A stretch of 64,000 nucleotides of DNA from Terfezia claveryi (GCA_015179025.1 WHUX01000134.1:1-64000); one strand, 5' to 3'; numbered from the stretch's first letter, positions 32,295 through 42,659 are shown. Notes: generated from the sequence alone by a model not told the origin. Translations and numbers: made by a program.

Positions 32295-34806
32295 GCTACA
32301 CTTTCCCATGAGTTAGGAAGTAATGGGTCCTATTGTAAGCAACCAAGTATAGGCAGCCCTAAAGAAAAGTCAAAGAAGAAAGGCTCACCAAGACACCACA
32401 ATTCTTTACTAATAGTGGATTTTTTTACCTTACATACAACTATAAGCTAGAAAGATAGGAGGATCCTGAACAAGGGACAATTGTGTATCCACCTAATACA
32501 CTGAAATGTAAGGGTGATTGTAATGTTCAAACTTCTATAGAGGTACATCCTGAAGGAAATTACAGTTCTCAAAAAAATCTACTAAGTGTGATACAATTAT
32601 ACAAAATTCTATATTCTACAGGTTCCTATTGCCACCATCGAAATTATTCAAGGAGTATAGTAAGGAATATGTCCTCATACTTATGCAACGGGTATATAAA
32701 CCTTCAGTAGTGTGTACTAGGAGCCAGAAAAACCTAAGGGCCCCTATAATAAGCACTAAATAGTTCAGTATGATGCAGGAGACTGTATGCTAAATATTAC
32801 GTTTATTGCACTAAAGTTAAGAAAAATCCTATTTTATATGCTTGTCACCTTTGTTTTTGTACAATATTAGATGATATCTCTGTTTCTTATATCTATATCT
32901 AGGCTATAGCTTATATTATTGGTTTCTATTATTTATTAATAAGTAGTTTTTAAGTCTGTAGAATATGTCTTTATTATAAGAGTAGTGAGTAGATTCTTAA
33001 TTTATTAAAAGAACAATGTCTATGCTTTTATGGTTGCCTACAAAAGTCTTAATAAAGGTGGGTTACAAGAAATAATATGTCAGTATCATGTTTAGCCCTA
33101 TATGCATAATGCTATTATTGATATCAGTTGGGAATATATAATAATATAGGATTACCTTGTAGGTAACTTTAGATACCTAGGGGAAGTAGATATAAGAGTA
33201 AAGGAGATCTTACATATGCAATGTCATACTAGATATTATATGTATTACCTTAGATAGGCCCTGATTAGTATTGCAATACTAATAGTCTAAACTTCATATT
33301 CAGATTATAATATAACCCTTCCTAATAAGTGGACAGCCATCTATCATTAACTAGTGCTGTTGTCTAATACCTGTTTTTAGCAACTATAGCTACTATTAGA
33401 TTAGGCAATAGTCTGGCTGGCTAAAGATAGACATTAAGTAACTTATTTGCAGAAATTAAGTATCAGATTAAATTTATCTAGTACTAAAGTTTATACAGTA
33501 CAAGTATACATAAACTTTAAGTAAACTTAGCCTGACTATTCTCTGTTACAGCTTTCTTTATCTCCTTTCTCTTATATATATATATTGTTTTGCAATACCA
33601 GCATATTTTAGGAGCCAACAATAATATATCCCCAAAAGACAGTTTTTTACAGAAAAGCTTGATTAAAGAGATAGTAAGTTCTTTGAAAGTTGATTTATTA
33701 GATAAAAGAAGAATATAATTAACTGAATTTTTAATAACTTAGTAGTACTTTAGTATAATTAGACCTTTGATATTATACAATAACTAAATATAACTCATAT
33801 ATATAACTATTTTTAAAGAGTTATACTACTCAGAATAGAATATTTCCTAAAGAACAAATCCTTACTATAGTTGTAAGATTAAGTGAGAGGATGGACATTC
33901 TGGGACAATGGAACCTAAAAAAGGAAATACAACTCTCTAATATGTTAACTGAATAGCCATACTGTCATTACATCTACTCTACCCACTACTTTACATAATA
34001 CCTGAAATATCAATGCAAACTTTCTTACAAATGAGGCAGCAATTGACATGATGGATAGTAAGTAGGTTGAGATTACTATGTTTTGGTGTGTATTTTCTAT
34101 TAATATGAATCGAACTCAACTAGCTCTTGAGCAACCTAATAACCTCCTGCATAGCTTAAACGTTTTTCTTAGTATGTTACTATATAGTAGATGATTACTA
34201 CTCTGTTTACTGCACTGGGATGGAATATGGGTTAAGCACAAAATATACCATAATATTATGAAGCAGGTTATATTTTCCCATTAGTTAAAACCAACAAACA
34301 TCAAAAGCTCTAGCAATGCCAACTGAGACTAAGAAAAGAGGGGCGCAATTGTTTGTAAACTCACTTGCTCCTACCATTGCGACAACTCCAAAATTAGCAC
34401 GAATGCTCCTACAGTCTCTGAATAAATATAGCATCAATCACCATCCTCAGGTACTAGGTTGGTCAACTGCTGTTTTAGGTACTCATAATGTAGGCTAACC
34501 TATTTCGGCATAACGCCCTGCTAGGACAAAACGTGATTACTGGGTACCAGGTTTGCCTAGACACCGAGAGTATATTGTACGCTCACATGGTATTATGTAT
34601 AGTTATTCATAAAGTTCAGATAGTACTAACATAAAACCATAATAATGAGCCGTTGCAGCATGAGAGCAGATAATAGAACCTTTAGGCACCGAAAGTCAGA
34701 GATGCTAGTGAAAGTCGATATCGATAATTTAATTCCTGCAGCTTCATGCATAACCATAAAATACAATGAATTGCTCTCGTGCATTAAAGGCATAAACGGG
34801 TACATA
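32295..34806. other. AT-rich gene-free tract upstream of the copia element
   Basis: About 2.5 kb rich in TA words and short stop-dense frames. The densest part (32.8-33.9 kb) resembles the tract at 13.7-14.8 kb in character. Nothing in it matches a retroelement domain I recognise. Around 34.3-34.8 kb the composition returns to normal, and short frames there (34316-34498, 34645-34854) carry no recognisable domain. Confidence 0.6.
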
Positions 34807-35089
34807 TGTAGGAAACACTCTCATGTGGCACAAAATCATGGGAAATGCAGGTAGCTGGGAATAGCTAATTGGGATGTTCGTGGTATGAAACCGGTCATCC
34901 CAATATGGCTAATTAGGATATCTCGAGAAAGGATAAAAAGGGCCAGAATTTGTCGCAGGATGAAGGAATAGAACACAAGGACCATAGCAATCAAGTCTAT
35001 AGCGATACCTTTGATAGCTCTCATCTTATTTGAATATACACACTCGATTTCTTCACAATTTCTTGCTCATATAACCTCGTAATCCTATA
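34807..35089 (+). repeat. 5' LTR of the copia element
   Basis: 283 bp, starting TGTAGGAAACACTC and ending CCTATA (canonical CA changed to TA at 35088). It contains AGGATAAAAAGGGCCAG, a likely core promoter, at about 34930. Compared by eye with the 3' LTR, it differs at about ten sites, all of them transitions. Confidence 0.93.
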
Positions 35090-35108
35090 GGTTATGAGCC
35101 CGGTGCTC
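35090..35108 (+). other. Primer-binding site complementary to the initiator tRNA-Met anticodon region
   Basis: Directly after the LTR stands GGTTATGAGCCCGGTGCTC. Its reverse complement GAGCACCGGGCTCATAACC looks like the anticodon arm of an initiator Met tRNA (CAT anticodon inside GGGCTCATAACC), not a tRNA 3' end. Drosophila copia is the classical element primed by such an internal half-tRNA. Confidence 0.7.
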
Positions 35109-35584
35109 AAAGCAAAGAAGCAATAAGAACAAAAGACAGTTGAGATATTTGTGGTACCAACCCAGTAATACTACCGTTCAGAAAAGCAGAAGCCCAAAAG
35201 CCGTGGCCGCCCTATCGTTGCAACATAAAGAAACCCTGCGAAACTTAGCATATGCCTACACACCGATCCTAGTCAAAGAAAATAAACCGTCAGAACAAGC
35301 AACTCTTCAAGAATCTCTCCAGAAATAAATCTTCAGGAATCACCACAACTCCAAGAGAATCGCTGTCAGACACCGAATACCTAGAACAGGAATTACGCAA
35401 GAGTGGGCTATACAATGAGGTACTAGCGATAGAAGAACAACAAATAGAAGAAAACCATCAAGAGCTCGGAAATCTCTTAACCGACCTTGATACCCAAGAA
35501 GCAGAAACATCTCTACTGGACAAAGAAATCCAGTACAAGGACCAACTAATAAGCTTCGACCAGATATACCCAGCGCTCATCTAA

Positions 35585-36454
35585 ATGAGCAGCACAGCAG
35601 GACCAGCCCCAGAAACCGAATCAGAGCACGAAGTCGAATATCTAAATCTCCCAGTCAACATTCAGGTCCAACGAAGAAGAGGGCGAAGAGCAAGAACTCC
35701 ACCTCCTCCACCACCAGATTCACCAACACCACCTCTAGTAACCATGTCCAAAGAACGATCAATCCCAAAGATCGAGCCCAAGCTTAGCGGACAACAGGAC
35801 TATGCTCAGTGGATACTATCTATTGAGCAAACGCTTAGCAGCTATGAACACAAAGATGAGACAATATGGGAAATCGTCACCGGAGATGTCCAAGATCCAG
35901 ATCCTACAGCTACCGGAAAAGCCAGAGATGCAGATGCTAAAGCCTGAAAGAAAGACAACAACTTCGCAATCCTTACAATGAAAAGAAATTGCGAGAAAGA
36001 GGTTGTAGATATTATCGGACTAGCCAGAACAGCCAACGAAGCCTATAAGGAGCTGAAGGCCAAATTCGAAGGTAAGACTGTCACCACACTCGGAGCTCTA
36101 CTTATTGGAGTCATCAAACTCAGCTATGACAATAGAAATAGTTCAATCGAAGAACATATTAGCGAGTTCGACAAAAAGTGGGGATTCATGAGATCTATGC
36201 TGGGAGGAACAATCCCAGACGACCTTAAAGAATTCGGAACAATATTGATAGGCCTAAGCAAAAATGACCAAGCCAAAGGGACGTTTCTGCTAGCCACTCT
36301 TCCGCCCTACTACAATACTCTTATTGAAAATATCCAGATGAAGAGTGGACTTACCTATGGCGATATTACTACTCATCTCAAGACATACGTCCCAGGAAGG
36401 CAAAAGGGGAAAGAAGAGGAGATAATGCTGGAGATTCGGTACAAAACCCAGTAG
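35585..36454 (+). pseudogene. Copia Gag (capsid), with a nonsense codon
   Basis: From ATG 35585 a Pro-rich N-terminus (RTPPPPPPDSPTPPL) is followed by a capsid of the fungal copia type (IPKIEPKLSGQQDYAQWILS; EAYKELKAKFEGKTVTTLGA; FLLATLPPYYNTLIENIQ). TGA at 35945-35947 interrupts AKA-KKDNNFAIL, where Trp (TGG) is expected. The frame resumes unchanged at 35948 and runs to 36454. The true continuation is in another frame from about 36415. Confidence 0.8.
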
Positions 36455-38112
36455 TACTCAAGACAGGAGCTGGCAGGGGACGAGATCAAGGAGATAATGG
36501 CAAAAGATACGACTACTGCATCAGCAAAGGATGGAAAGGACTCAACCACACAGAATCCGAGTGCTTTACCAAAAAGCGCGAAAAGAAAAAAGTCAAGAAG
36601 GCTAAAAAGGAAGATTCCGACAATGAAGAATCTGATGAAGAAGGAGTCACTATCAAGGTTGTTCGGATTGGGAAAACGAGGGTAGGACGTGAAGGATGTT
36701 ATGAATATGACACAGCAGCCACCCACCATACGACCAACGAATACGACCGACTTACCAATGTCCAACACAACCTCAGCATCAAGGTATCCGCTCACGATCA
36801 AACCGAATCCATTTGCCACACTCTAGGAACTCTAGTCTTCAGACACAATGGCCGCAATATCCGCCACGAGCAATGCTTATATGACCCCACATATAGCAAC
36901 ATTATTAGCGGCCTTCGGATGCCAGAGGACTTCGTCATGCAAGGAAAAAAGGGCAAGGTAGAGCTAAAAACAGGAAGGAAAATACTCTACAAAATGGATC
37001 GAGATATTGATGGGATATGGATCAAGCCTGAGAATACAGTCGAAAACTGGAAAGGAGCAGGAATCAAAAGGATCGAGGGAACTAGTAAGGAAACTGCAAT
37101 CAGCCTACATGAAAGGTATGGACATATTTCCTATAAAACCCTCAAGACTCTCCCCGAATACCCGAAGGATCAGAAAGAGAAGATCCGATGCAAGGCGTGT
37201 GAACAAGGGAAGGCCACCAAACCGGCTACACCCAAGCAGCCCAAAGATCTACAGATTAGGACAAACCGACTTCTAGAACGGGTCCATGCAGACCTTGTCG
37301 GACCAATCGAACCTCCTACACCTAGCAAACAATATCGATATTTGCTAGTAATTGTGGATGACTTCAGCCGGTATATAGCTGTACAGCCCCTTCGAAAGAA
37401 GAGTGAGACTGGAAAAGCGTTAATGAAAATAATTAATAAACTGGAAGCAGCCATAACCCTACGAGTCAGCCAAATCCAAGCAGACTGGGGAGGAGAATTC
37501 TGCAATAATGAGCTTCAAGAAGAACTAAAGCAACGAGGCATAGCCTCTAAAGAAACTATCCTGAAGCATAGCGAAACAAATGCTATAATTGAACGAGCAA
37601 ACCGAACAATCCTCACTATGAGCAGGACTGCTCTGATAGGATCAACCCTACATAAAAGCCTGTGGGACAAAGCTTCGAGCTGGGCAGCCTATACGAAGAA
37701 TCGGATTCCCCATAAAACTCTTCAGGGAAAAACCCCCATCGAAATCATGCTCAAAAAGGACCCGGAAGCCGAACGAACAAAGCTAAGACCATTTGGGCAG
37801 CGAGTCCTCTGTTTTAACTACGACATCTCCGATAAGCTCTCTCCAAGAAGCTATGAAGCCAATATAATCAGTTATACAGAAAGCTTTGAGAGCTACCAGG
37901 TGCGAACAGACACTGGCCAGATTAAGCTTGCCCTCTGGCCAGTCCCTATAGAAAGTTCGGAGACTAGCAGCTCAGAATCTCCGGATGAAGCCCCTAGTGA
38001 GAGGCTTAGGGAAAACGACATTATCCTGGAAGACCCAAAATCACCGATACCAGTTCTTCAACTCATGGCACCACCTCCACTAAAGAGGCCTAGAAAGACT
38101 ACTCGAGATTAG
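36415..38112 (+). pseudogene. Copia zinc knuckle, protease and integrase
   Basis: Following a two-base frame change near 36415, the frame runs GDNAGDSVQNPVVLKTGAGR into a knuckle (YDYCISKGWKGLNHTESECF) whose first Cys is Tyr, a TGC to TAC-type change. A protease loop follows (YDTAATHHTTN at about 36706). Then come the GAG-pre-integrase/zinc finger (HERYGHISYKTLKTLP ... CKACEQGK) and the integrase core with its catalytic residues in VHADLVGP, IQADWGGEF and NAIIERANR. The Ser/Glu-rich linker ends PLKRPRKTTRD, and TAG stands at 38110-38112 before RT in the same frame. An ATG-initiated open stretch covers 36919-38112. Confidence 0.85.
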
Positions 38113-39214
38113 GAAAGCATGGTCGGTACCAGGAAATCAGAGCGACAGCCAGTCAGGAGGAAGATATTCGCAGTAGGAGCTAACCCAGATCACCCAACCG
38201 ATGAGCAAGCCCGCAACTCTCCACAAGCCGAAGAATGGGCTAAAGCTCGAGCTAAAGAACGAGAGCAATTGAATCGATATGGGGTATACACCAAGATCGA
38301 TAAATCCGAAATCCCCGAAGGAACACGGATTGTTGACACCAAATGGGTATACCTAGTCAAAAGGAAAGCAGACGGAAGCATCGAGAAATATAAAGCTCGC
38401 AAGGTTGGAAGAGGATTCACTCAAGAAGCAGGTGTCAATTATGACGAAACCTATGCACAAATGATGCGCCCTGAAACACTCAAAATCCTCTTAGTTATTG
38501 CCCTCCATCGAGATTGGGCAATCCACCAATGGGATGTTGTAGCCGCATACCTACAAGCTCTCCTCGAACACAATGTCTACATTACAGATGTGAATGAAGA
38601 AGGAGAGGTCGAATACTGGAAGCTCAACAAAGCCTTCTATGGCTTGAAGCAAGCGGGACATGAATGGTTCAAAACCCTCTGCGATATCCTCTCTACACTC
38701 GGAATATACCAATGTATAGGAGACGAAGGAACCTACACTACCAAAAGCCACAACACTATAATCGGTACTCATGTTGATGACCTCATTGGGATTGCACCTA
38801 CTGAAGAGGATCTGGACGATGCCGAGAAACGAATCGAGGACAGGGTGGCACTGGATAAGCGAGGAAAACCAGCGAATATACTAGGAATGGAGCTACATTG
38901 GAGTAAGGGACAAGTAATACTAACACAAACTCGTCTGATAGACTCCACGAGCACCCAATACCTCGAGATGAACGAGAGACTTGGAGGTCAATCCTCTCTA
39001 CCACTAAATCCGCAGTCCTACGGAAAACCCCAAAACGACACAGAGAAACCCTTGAAGTACCAGGCATTAGTCGGATCACTACTATTCATAGCAAGAATGA
39101 CTCGACCAGAGATATCAGTCCATGTGAACCTCCTAGGCCGACGAACGAAAGATGCGGGACCAGAAAACTGGAAAACAGCACTAGCAGTATTGAGATATTT
39201 ACGCTCGACGAGAA
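38113..39214 (+). pseudogene. Copia reverse transcriptase, cut at its C-terminal side by the foldback element
   Basis: RT of the Ty1/copia type: DTKWVYLVKRKADGSIEKYK, ARKVGRGFTQEAGVNYDETY, IHQWDVVAAYLQALLEHNVY, LNKAFYGLKQAGHEWF. The catalytic box is GTHVDDLIG (HVDD where YVDD is usual). The connection YQALVGSLLFIARMTRPEIS and ALAVLRYLRSTR lead to codon 39211-39213, after which the foldback element starts. Apart from the preceding TAG at 38110, this part has no break. Confidence 0.85.
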
Positions 39215-39296
39215 CATCAGCAAAAAGAAATATGCGTCAGGACGCACCACCAAGCGTCCGGACGCGATTTTACGTCCTGTGCGTCCCGTGCGTCCG

Positions 39297-39423
39297 GACG
39301 CACTGGGGTATTGCATTACAATCCGGACGCAACTAGGGCCCCGCACTGCGTAGCAATACCTTCCTGACGCCATTGGGGCCCCGAAAGCCGTCCGGACGCC
39401 ATTGGGGCCTCGAAAGCCGTCCG
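39297..39423. repeat. Left outer block of 29-bp units (GGACGC motif)
   Basis: Two nearly identical 29-bp units (39366-39394 and 39395-39423, GACGCCATTGGGGCC...) are preceded by one 29-bp unit of unlike interior at about 39298-39326. A longer variant lies at 39327-39365. Unit borders share TCC/GGACGC; the palindrome GCGTCCGGACGC occurs at about 39254-39265 and 39290-39301. Confidence 0.7.
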
Positions 39424-39504
39424 GACGGTGGTTGACATAAGCTCAACGTCTGGATGTCAGAGTTCATTGCCATCGCATCATCAACTCAATTGAGGTTGTT
39501 AACA

Positions 39505-40345
39505 CTATAGGTTCCACGTCTGGCATTTCTGAACCAGGGCCCCAAATCGCTCTCTTCTACAATGCACACCCGCTACCAGCTTGCATCTACGATGCTCTAT
39601 CACCAGCCAGCTACGTAGCCGCTATTGCAGCCATTGAATATGCACGCAGCAGAAATATCCATTGTATTTGCTAATAATTATATACACAAAAGTATTGAGT
39701 ATAAGATATATATATAGAACATGCATTCGCTGCTTCAATTGCCCTAACACTCGCTCTAATACTCGCTCCAATACTCACTCTAATACTCGCTCCAATACTC
39801 GCTCTAATGCTCGCTCTAATACTCGCTCTAATACTCGCTCTAATACTTGCTCTAATACTCGCTCTAATGCTCGCCGTAATGTGCTGGGATATAGAGCGAA
39901 GGGAAAATGCGCGGGGAAGGGAGGTATATATACAGGAAAACCATAGTTGCCAAGGCCGACTGCTAAGGCCGACAATTTAGACTTTCCGAAGACAATGAGA
40001 TAAGGGATAACAAGAGAAGTGGCAGGACAGTGATCAATGGCGCTCAGCCCCCTTTCGCCCGCGGGTGCCGTACTCTTCAATGCCTGGCCTGGTAATAGTC
40101 ATATTGGGAAATCGTAGTCGTTGTATCGAGATATGTGCGTAGTTCACGCTTTGTGATATGTTTCGTAGGAATTCATGCATTCGCGGGCATATATATATAT
40201 ATATGTGCGAGAAACTCGTGCTTTTGGAGACATATAGAGAAACATGCATTCGCGGGCATATATATATATAATGTGTGAGAAACTCGTGCTTTTGGAGACA
40301 TATATATATAATGTGCGAGAAACTCGTGCTTTTGGAGACATATAT
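39505..40345. repeat. Left long inverted arm of the foldback element
   Basis: It matches 40590-41491 in reverse complement with few differences. Landmarks are CTATAGGTTCCACGTCTGGC (39506), the 12-bp array (39745-39881), GGCTGAGCGCCATTGATCAC in reverse at about 40030-40050, and GCGTAGTTCACGCTTTGTGA at 40136. Confidence 0.88.
39745..39881. repeat. 12-bp tandem array, left arm
   Basis: About eleven copies of CTCGCTCTAATA with single-base variants. The same unit, reverse-complemented (GCGAGTATTAGA), forms the right-arm array. Because 12 bp is four codons, the array gives chance open frames such as SNTRSNTR. Confidence 0.9.
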
Positions 40346-40800
40346 ATATATATGCCGCGAATGTATGCATTTCTCTATATGTCTCCAAAAGCACGAGTTT
40401 CTCGCACATATATATATATGACTCCCAAAGCACGAGTTTCTCGCACATATATATATATATATGCCCGCGAATGCATGCATTTCTCTATATGTCTCCAAAA
40501 GCATCGAGTTTCTCGCATATATATATATATGTCTCCAAAAGCACGAGTTTCTCGCACATATATATATATATATGCCGCGAATGTATGCATTTCTCTATAT
40601 GTCTCCAAAAGCACGAGTTTCTCGCATATATATGTATATGACTCCCAAAGCACGAGTTTCTCGCACATATATATATATATATGCCCGCGAATGCATGTTT
40701 CTCTATATGTCTCCAAAAGCACGAGTTTCTCGCACATATATATATATATATGCCCGCGAATGCATGAATTCCTACGAAACATATCACAAAGCGTGAACTA
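40140..40800. repeat. Core of the foldback element: short units in both orientations
   Basis: Roughly nine copies of a unit with ATATATAT, GCCCGCGAATGCATG, TTTCTCTATATGTCTCC, AAAAGCACGAGTTTCTCGCAC and again ATATATAT. Left of about 40350 they run reverse-complemented, right of it in the forward sense. Several copies lack the GCCCGCGAATGCATG part. Confidence 0.85.
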
Positions 40801-41491
40801 CGCACATATCTCGATACAACGACTACGATTTCCCAATATGACTATTACCAGGCCAGGCATTGAAGAGTACGGCACCCGCGGGCGAAAGGGGGCTGAGCGC
40901 CATTGATCACTGTCTTGCCACTTCTCTTGTTATCCCTTATCTCATTGTCTTCGGAAAGTCTAAATTGTCGGCCTTAGCAGTCGGCCTTGGCAACTATGGT
41001 TTTCCTGTATATATACCTCCCTTCCCCGCGCATTTTCCCTTCGTTCTATATCCCAGCACATTATGGCGAGCATTAGAGCAATTAATAGAGCGAGTATGAG
41101 AGCGAGTATTGGAGCGAGTATTAAGGCGAGTATTAGAGCGAGTATTAGGGCGAGTATTAGAGCGAGTATTAGGGCGAGTATTAGAGCGAGTATTAGGGCG
41201 AGTATTAGAGCGAGTATTGGAGCGAGTATTAGAGCATTGGAGCGAGTATTAGAGCGAGTATTACAGCGATTGCATGTTCTATATATATATCTATTGCTCA
41301 ATACTTCTGTGTATATAATTATTAGCGAATACAATGGATATTTCTGCTGCGTGCATATTCAATGGCCGCAATAGCGGCTACGTAGCTGGCTGGTGATAGA
41401 GCGTCGTAGATGCAAGCTGGTAGCGGGTGTGCATTGTAGAAGAGAGCGATTTGGGGCCCTGGTTCACCAACGCCAGACGTGGAACCTATAG
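40590..41491. repeat. Right long inverted arm of the foldback element
   Basis: The reverse complement of 39505-40345. It is longer than the left arm because its 12-bp array has about 17 units against 11. Landmarks are TCACAAAGCGTGAACTACGC (40785-40804), the array at 41064-41270 and GCCAGACGTGGAACCTATAG ending at 41491. Confidence 0.88.
41064..41270. repeat. 12-bp tandem array, right arm
   Basis: About 17 units of GCGAGTATTAGA, with alternating GAGCGAGTATTA and GGGCGAGTATTA forms in the middle. One unit is shortened (GCATTGGA near 41233). It is expanded relative to the left-arm array. Confidence 0.9.
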
Positions 41492-41520
41492 CGTTGGGGA
41501 CGAGCAGCCCATCTCATATT

Positions 41521-41694
41521 GCGTCCAAGAAGCAGTAGCATACTTCTGTTGCGTCCCAGGCGTGGGAGCACACATGTGTTGCGTCCTGGGCGCTGGTGCG
41601 CACGAGTGTTGCGTCCCGACGCTGGTGCGCACGAGTGTTGCCGCCCGACGCTGGTGCGCACGAGTGTTGCGTCCCGACGCTGGTGCACCAAGCG
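41521..41694. repeat. Right outer block: six 29-30-bp units (GCGTCC motif)
   Basis: Units start at about 41521, 41551, 41581, 41611, 41640 and 41669, each opening GCGTCC or GCCGCC and closing with TGTT. The last four are near-identical (GCGTCCCGACGCTGGTGCGC...), the first two diverged. The interiors differ from those of the left block, but the period and the GCGTCC/GGACGC borders agree. Confidence 0.8.
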
Positions 41695-41785
41695 TTTGGC
41701 GTCCTGATTGTAAGTTCCTGTCCCATGCGTCCTGTGCGTCGGACGCACAGGAAGACACATGACGCGAATATTTTTTTTGCTGATG

Positions 41786-42290
41786 AAACGATAGGCTTAT
41801 CTTAAAGAAAGCCGGCGATCTGGACGTACGAATATATGCGGACACGGCGTACGGAGGGGAAAAATCACGATCTCAGACGGGTGCAATGTTGACTCTAGAA
41901 AACCAGTTAGTGGGATGGTATTCGCGAAGGCAGGACGTAGTATCGCTCTCGGTAACAGAAGCAGAATACATAGCGGACTGCGAGGGAGCGAAGGATGCTG
42001 CCTGGATACAGCAATTCCTTGCAGAACTAGGAATAACAACCATACCGACATTGTACACGGACAGCGAGGGGGTATACAATCTCAGCAAGGCTTCCAAGTT
42101 TGCGAGGAGGAGCTGCCATATCGAGCATCGGTACCATTACCTCCGCCAACAATAACGAGCCGAGAAGTTGAAAATAATCACGATACCTGGAAAAGACAAC
42201 CCAGCGGATTTACTCACCAAATTACTTCCGATGGTGACAGTGAATGGATGGAAGGAATCATGGATGAGTACCTCCAAAGCATTGACCTAA
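41786..42290 (+). pseudogene. Copia RNase H and C-terminus, downstream of the foldback element
   Basis: In the same frame as RT if the insertion is removed: DRLILKKAGDLDVRIYADTA, RSQTGAMLTLENQLVGWYSR, VSLSVTEAEYIADCEGAKDA, LYTDSEGVYNLSKASKF. A TAA at 42153-42155 after LRQQ interrupts the normal ending (RAEKLKIITIPGKDNPADLL), which is readable to about 42290. It is separated from RT only by the foldback element and so cannot be made as a polyprotein. Confidence 0.85.
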
Positions 42291-42371
42291 GTGATATCCC
42301 GATCCTCGATATGACAGAAACGCAACTACAAGGAATAGGAATGCCAATATGGACGTTCGAGTGAAGGGGGG

Positions 42372-42654
42372 TGTAAGAAACACTCTCATGTGGCACAAAA
42401 TCACGGGAAATGCAGGTAGCTGGGAATGGCTAATTGGGACGTTCGTGGTATGAAACCGGTCGTCCCAATATGGCTAATTGGGATATCTCGAGAAAGGATA
42501 AAAAGGGCCAGAATTTGTCGTAGGATGAAGGAATAGAACACAAGGACCATAGCAATCAAGTCTATAGCGATACCTTTGATAGCTCTCATCTTATTTGAAT
42601 ATACACACTCGATTTCTTCACAATTCCTCGCTCATATAACCTCGTAATCCTACA
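42372..42654 (+). repeat. 3' LTR of the copia element
   Basis: 283 bp, TGTAAGAAACACTC to CGTAATCCTACA, with canonical TG and CA ends. It is preceded by the polypurine tract GTGAAGGGGGG at 42361-42371. It is followed by the target duplication ACATA. Confidence 0.95.
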
Positions 42655-42659
42655 ACATA

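Larger units (their letters stand above)
39215..41785. mobile_element. 2.57-kb foldback (palindromic) element inside the copia pol gene
   Basis: Its ends are inverted (CATCAGCAAAAAGAAATATG at left; reverse complement of the right end CATCAGCAAAAAAAATATTC). From the ends inward there are GC-rich outer blocks of 29-30-bp units and long inverted arms (39505-40345 and about 40590-41491). Each arm carries an array of 12-bp units, and the core is built of repeated units in both orientations. No transposase frame was found. Removing 2,573 bp (the element plus an AA duplicate at 39213-39214/41786-41787) rejoins RT and RNase H in frame (RSTR-N-DRLILKKAG), so the ends are set precisely by the host gene. 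Whether AA is a true 2-bp target duplication is uncertain because the site lies in an A run. Confidence 0.88.
34807..42654 (+). mobile_element. Complete Ty1/copia retrotransposon carrying a foldback insertion
   Basis: Two 283-bp LTRs (34807-35089 and 42372-42654) flank Gag, protease, integrase, RT and RNase H in Ty1/copia order. The 5-bp target duplication ACATA stands at 34802-34806 and 42655-42659, which proves a single insertion. A primer-binding site follows the 5' LTR, and a polypurine tract (GAAGGGGGG) precedes the 3' LTR. Without the 2.57-kb foldback element the parent would be about 5.3 kb. Lesions are few: TGA at 35945, a frame change near 36415, TAG at 38110, the foldback at 39215, and a TAA near 42153. 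Confidence 0.95.

Noticed and set aside
32483..34854. Short frames of 60-75 codons in the AT-rich tract as small secreted proteins
   Set aside because: No hydrophobic signal followed by a Cys pattern was seen, and the composition matches mutated repeat DNA.
39662..39946. Open frame with repeated SNTRSNTR peptide
   Set aside because: It arises because the 12-bp foldback array is four codons long and lacks stops; the same happens in the other arm (41063-41374, IRASIRAS) in a different frame. No coding signal outside the array.
40034..40906. Long frames rich in Tyr/Ile (220 and 156 codons) on both strands in the foldback core
   Set aside because: The + and - strand frames end with the same peptide because the DNA is palindromic; their Tyr/Ile runs come from the TATATA tracts.
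41521..41694. Regularly spaced 29-30-bp units, CRISPR-like at first sight
   Set aside because: Whole units repeat in tandem with no unique spacers, and the genome is eukaryotic; it is the outer block of the foldback element.
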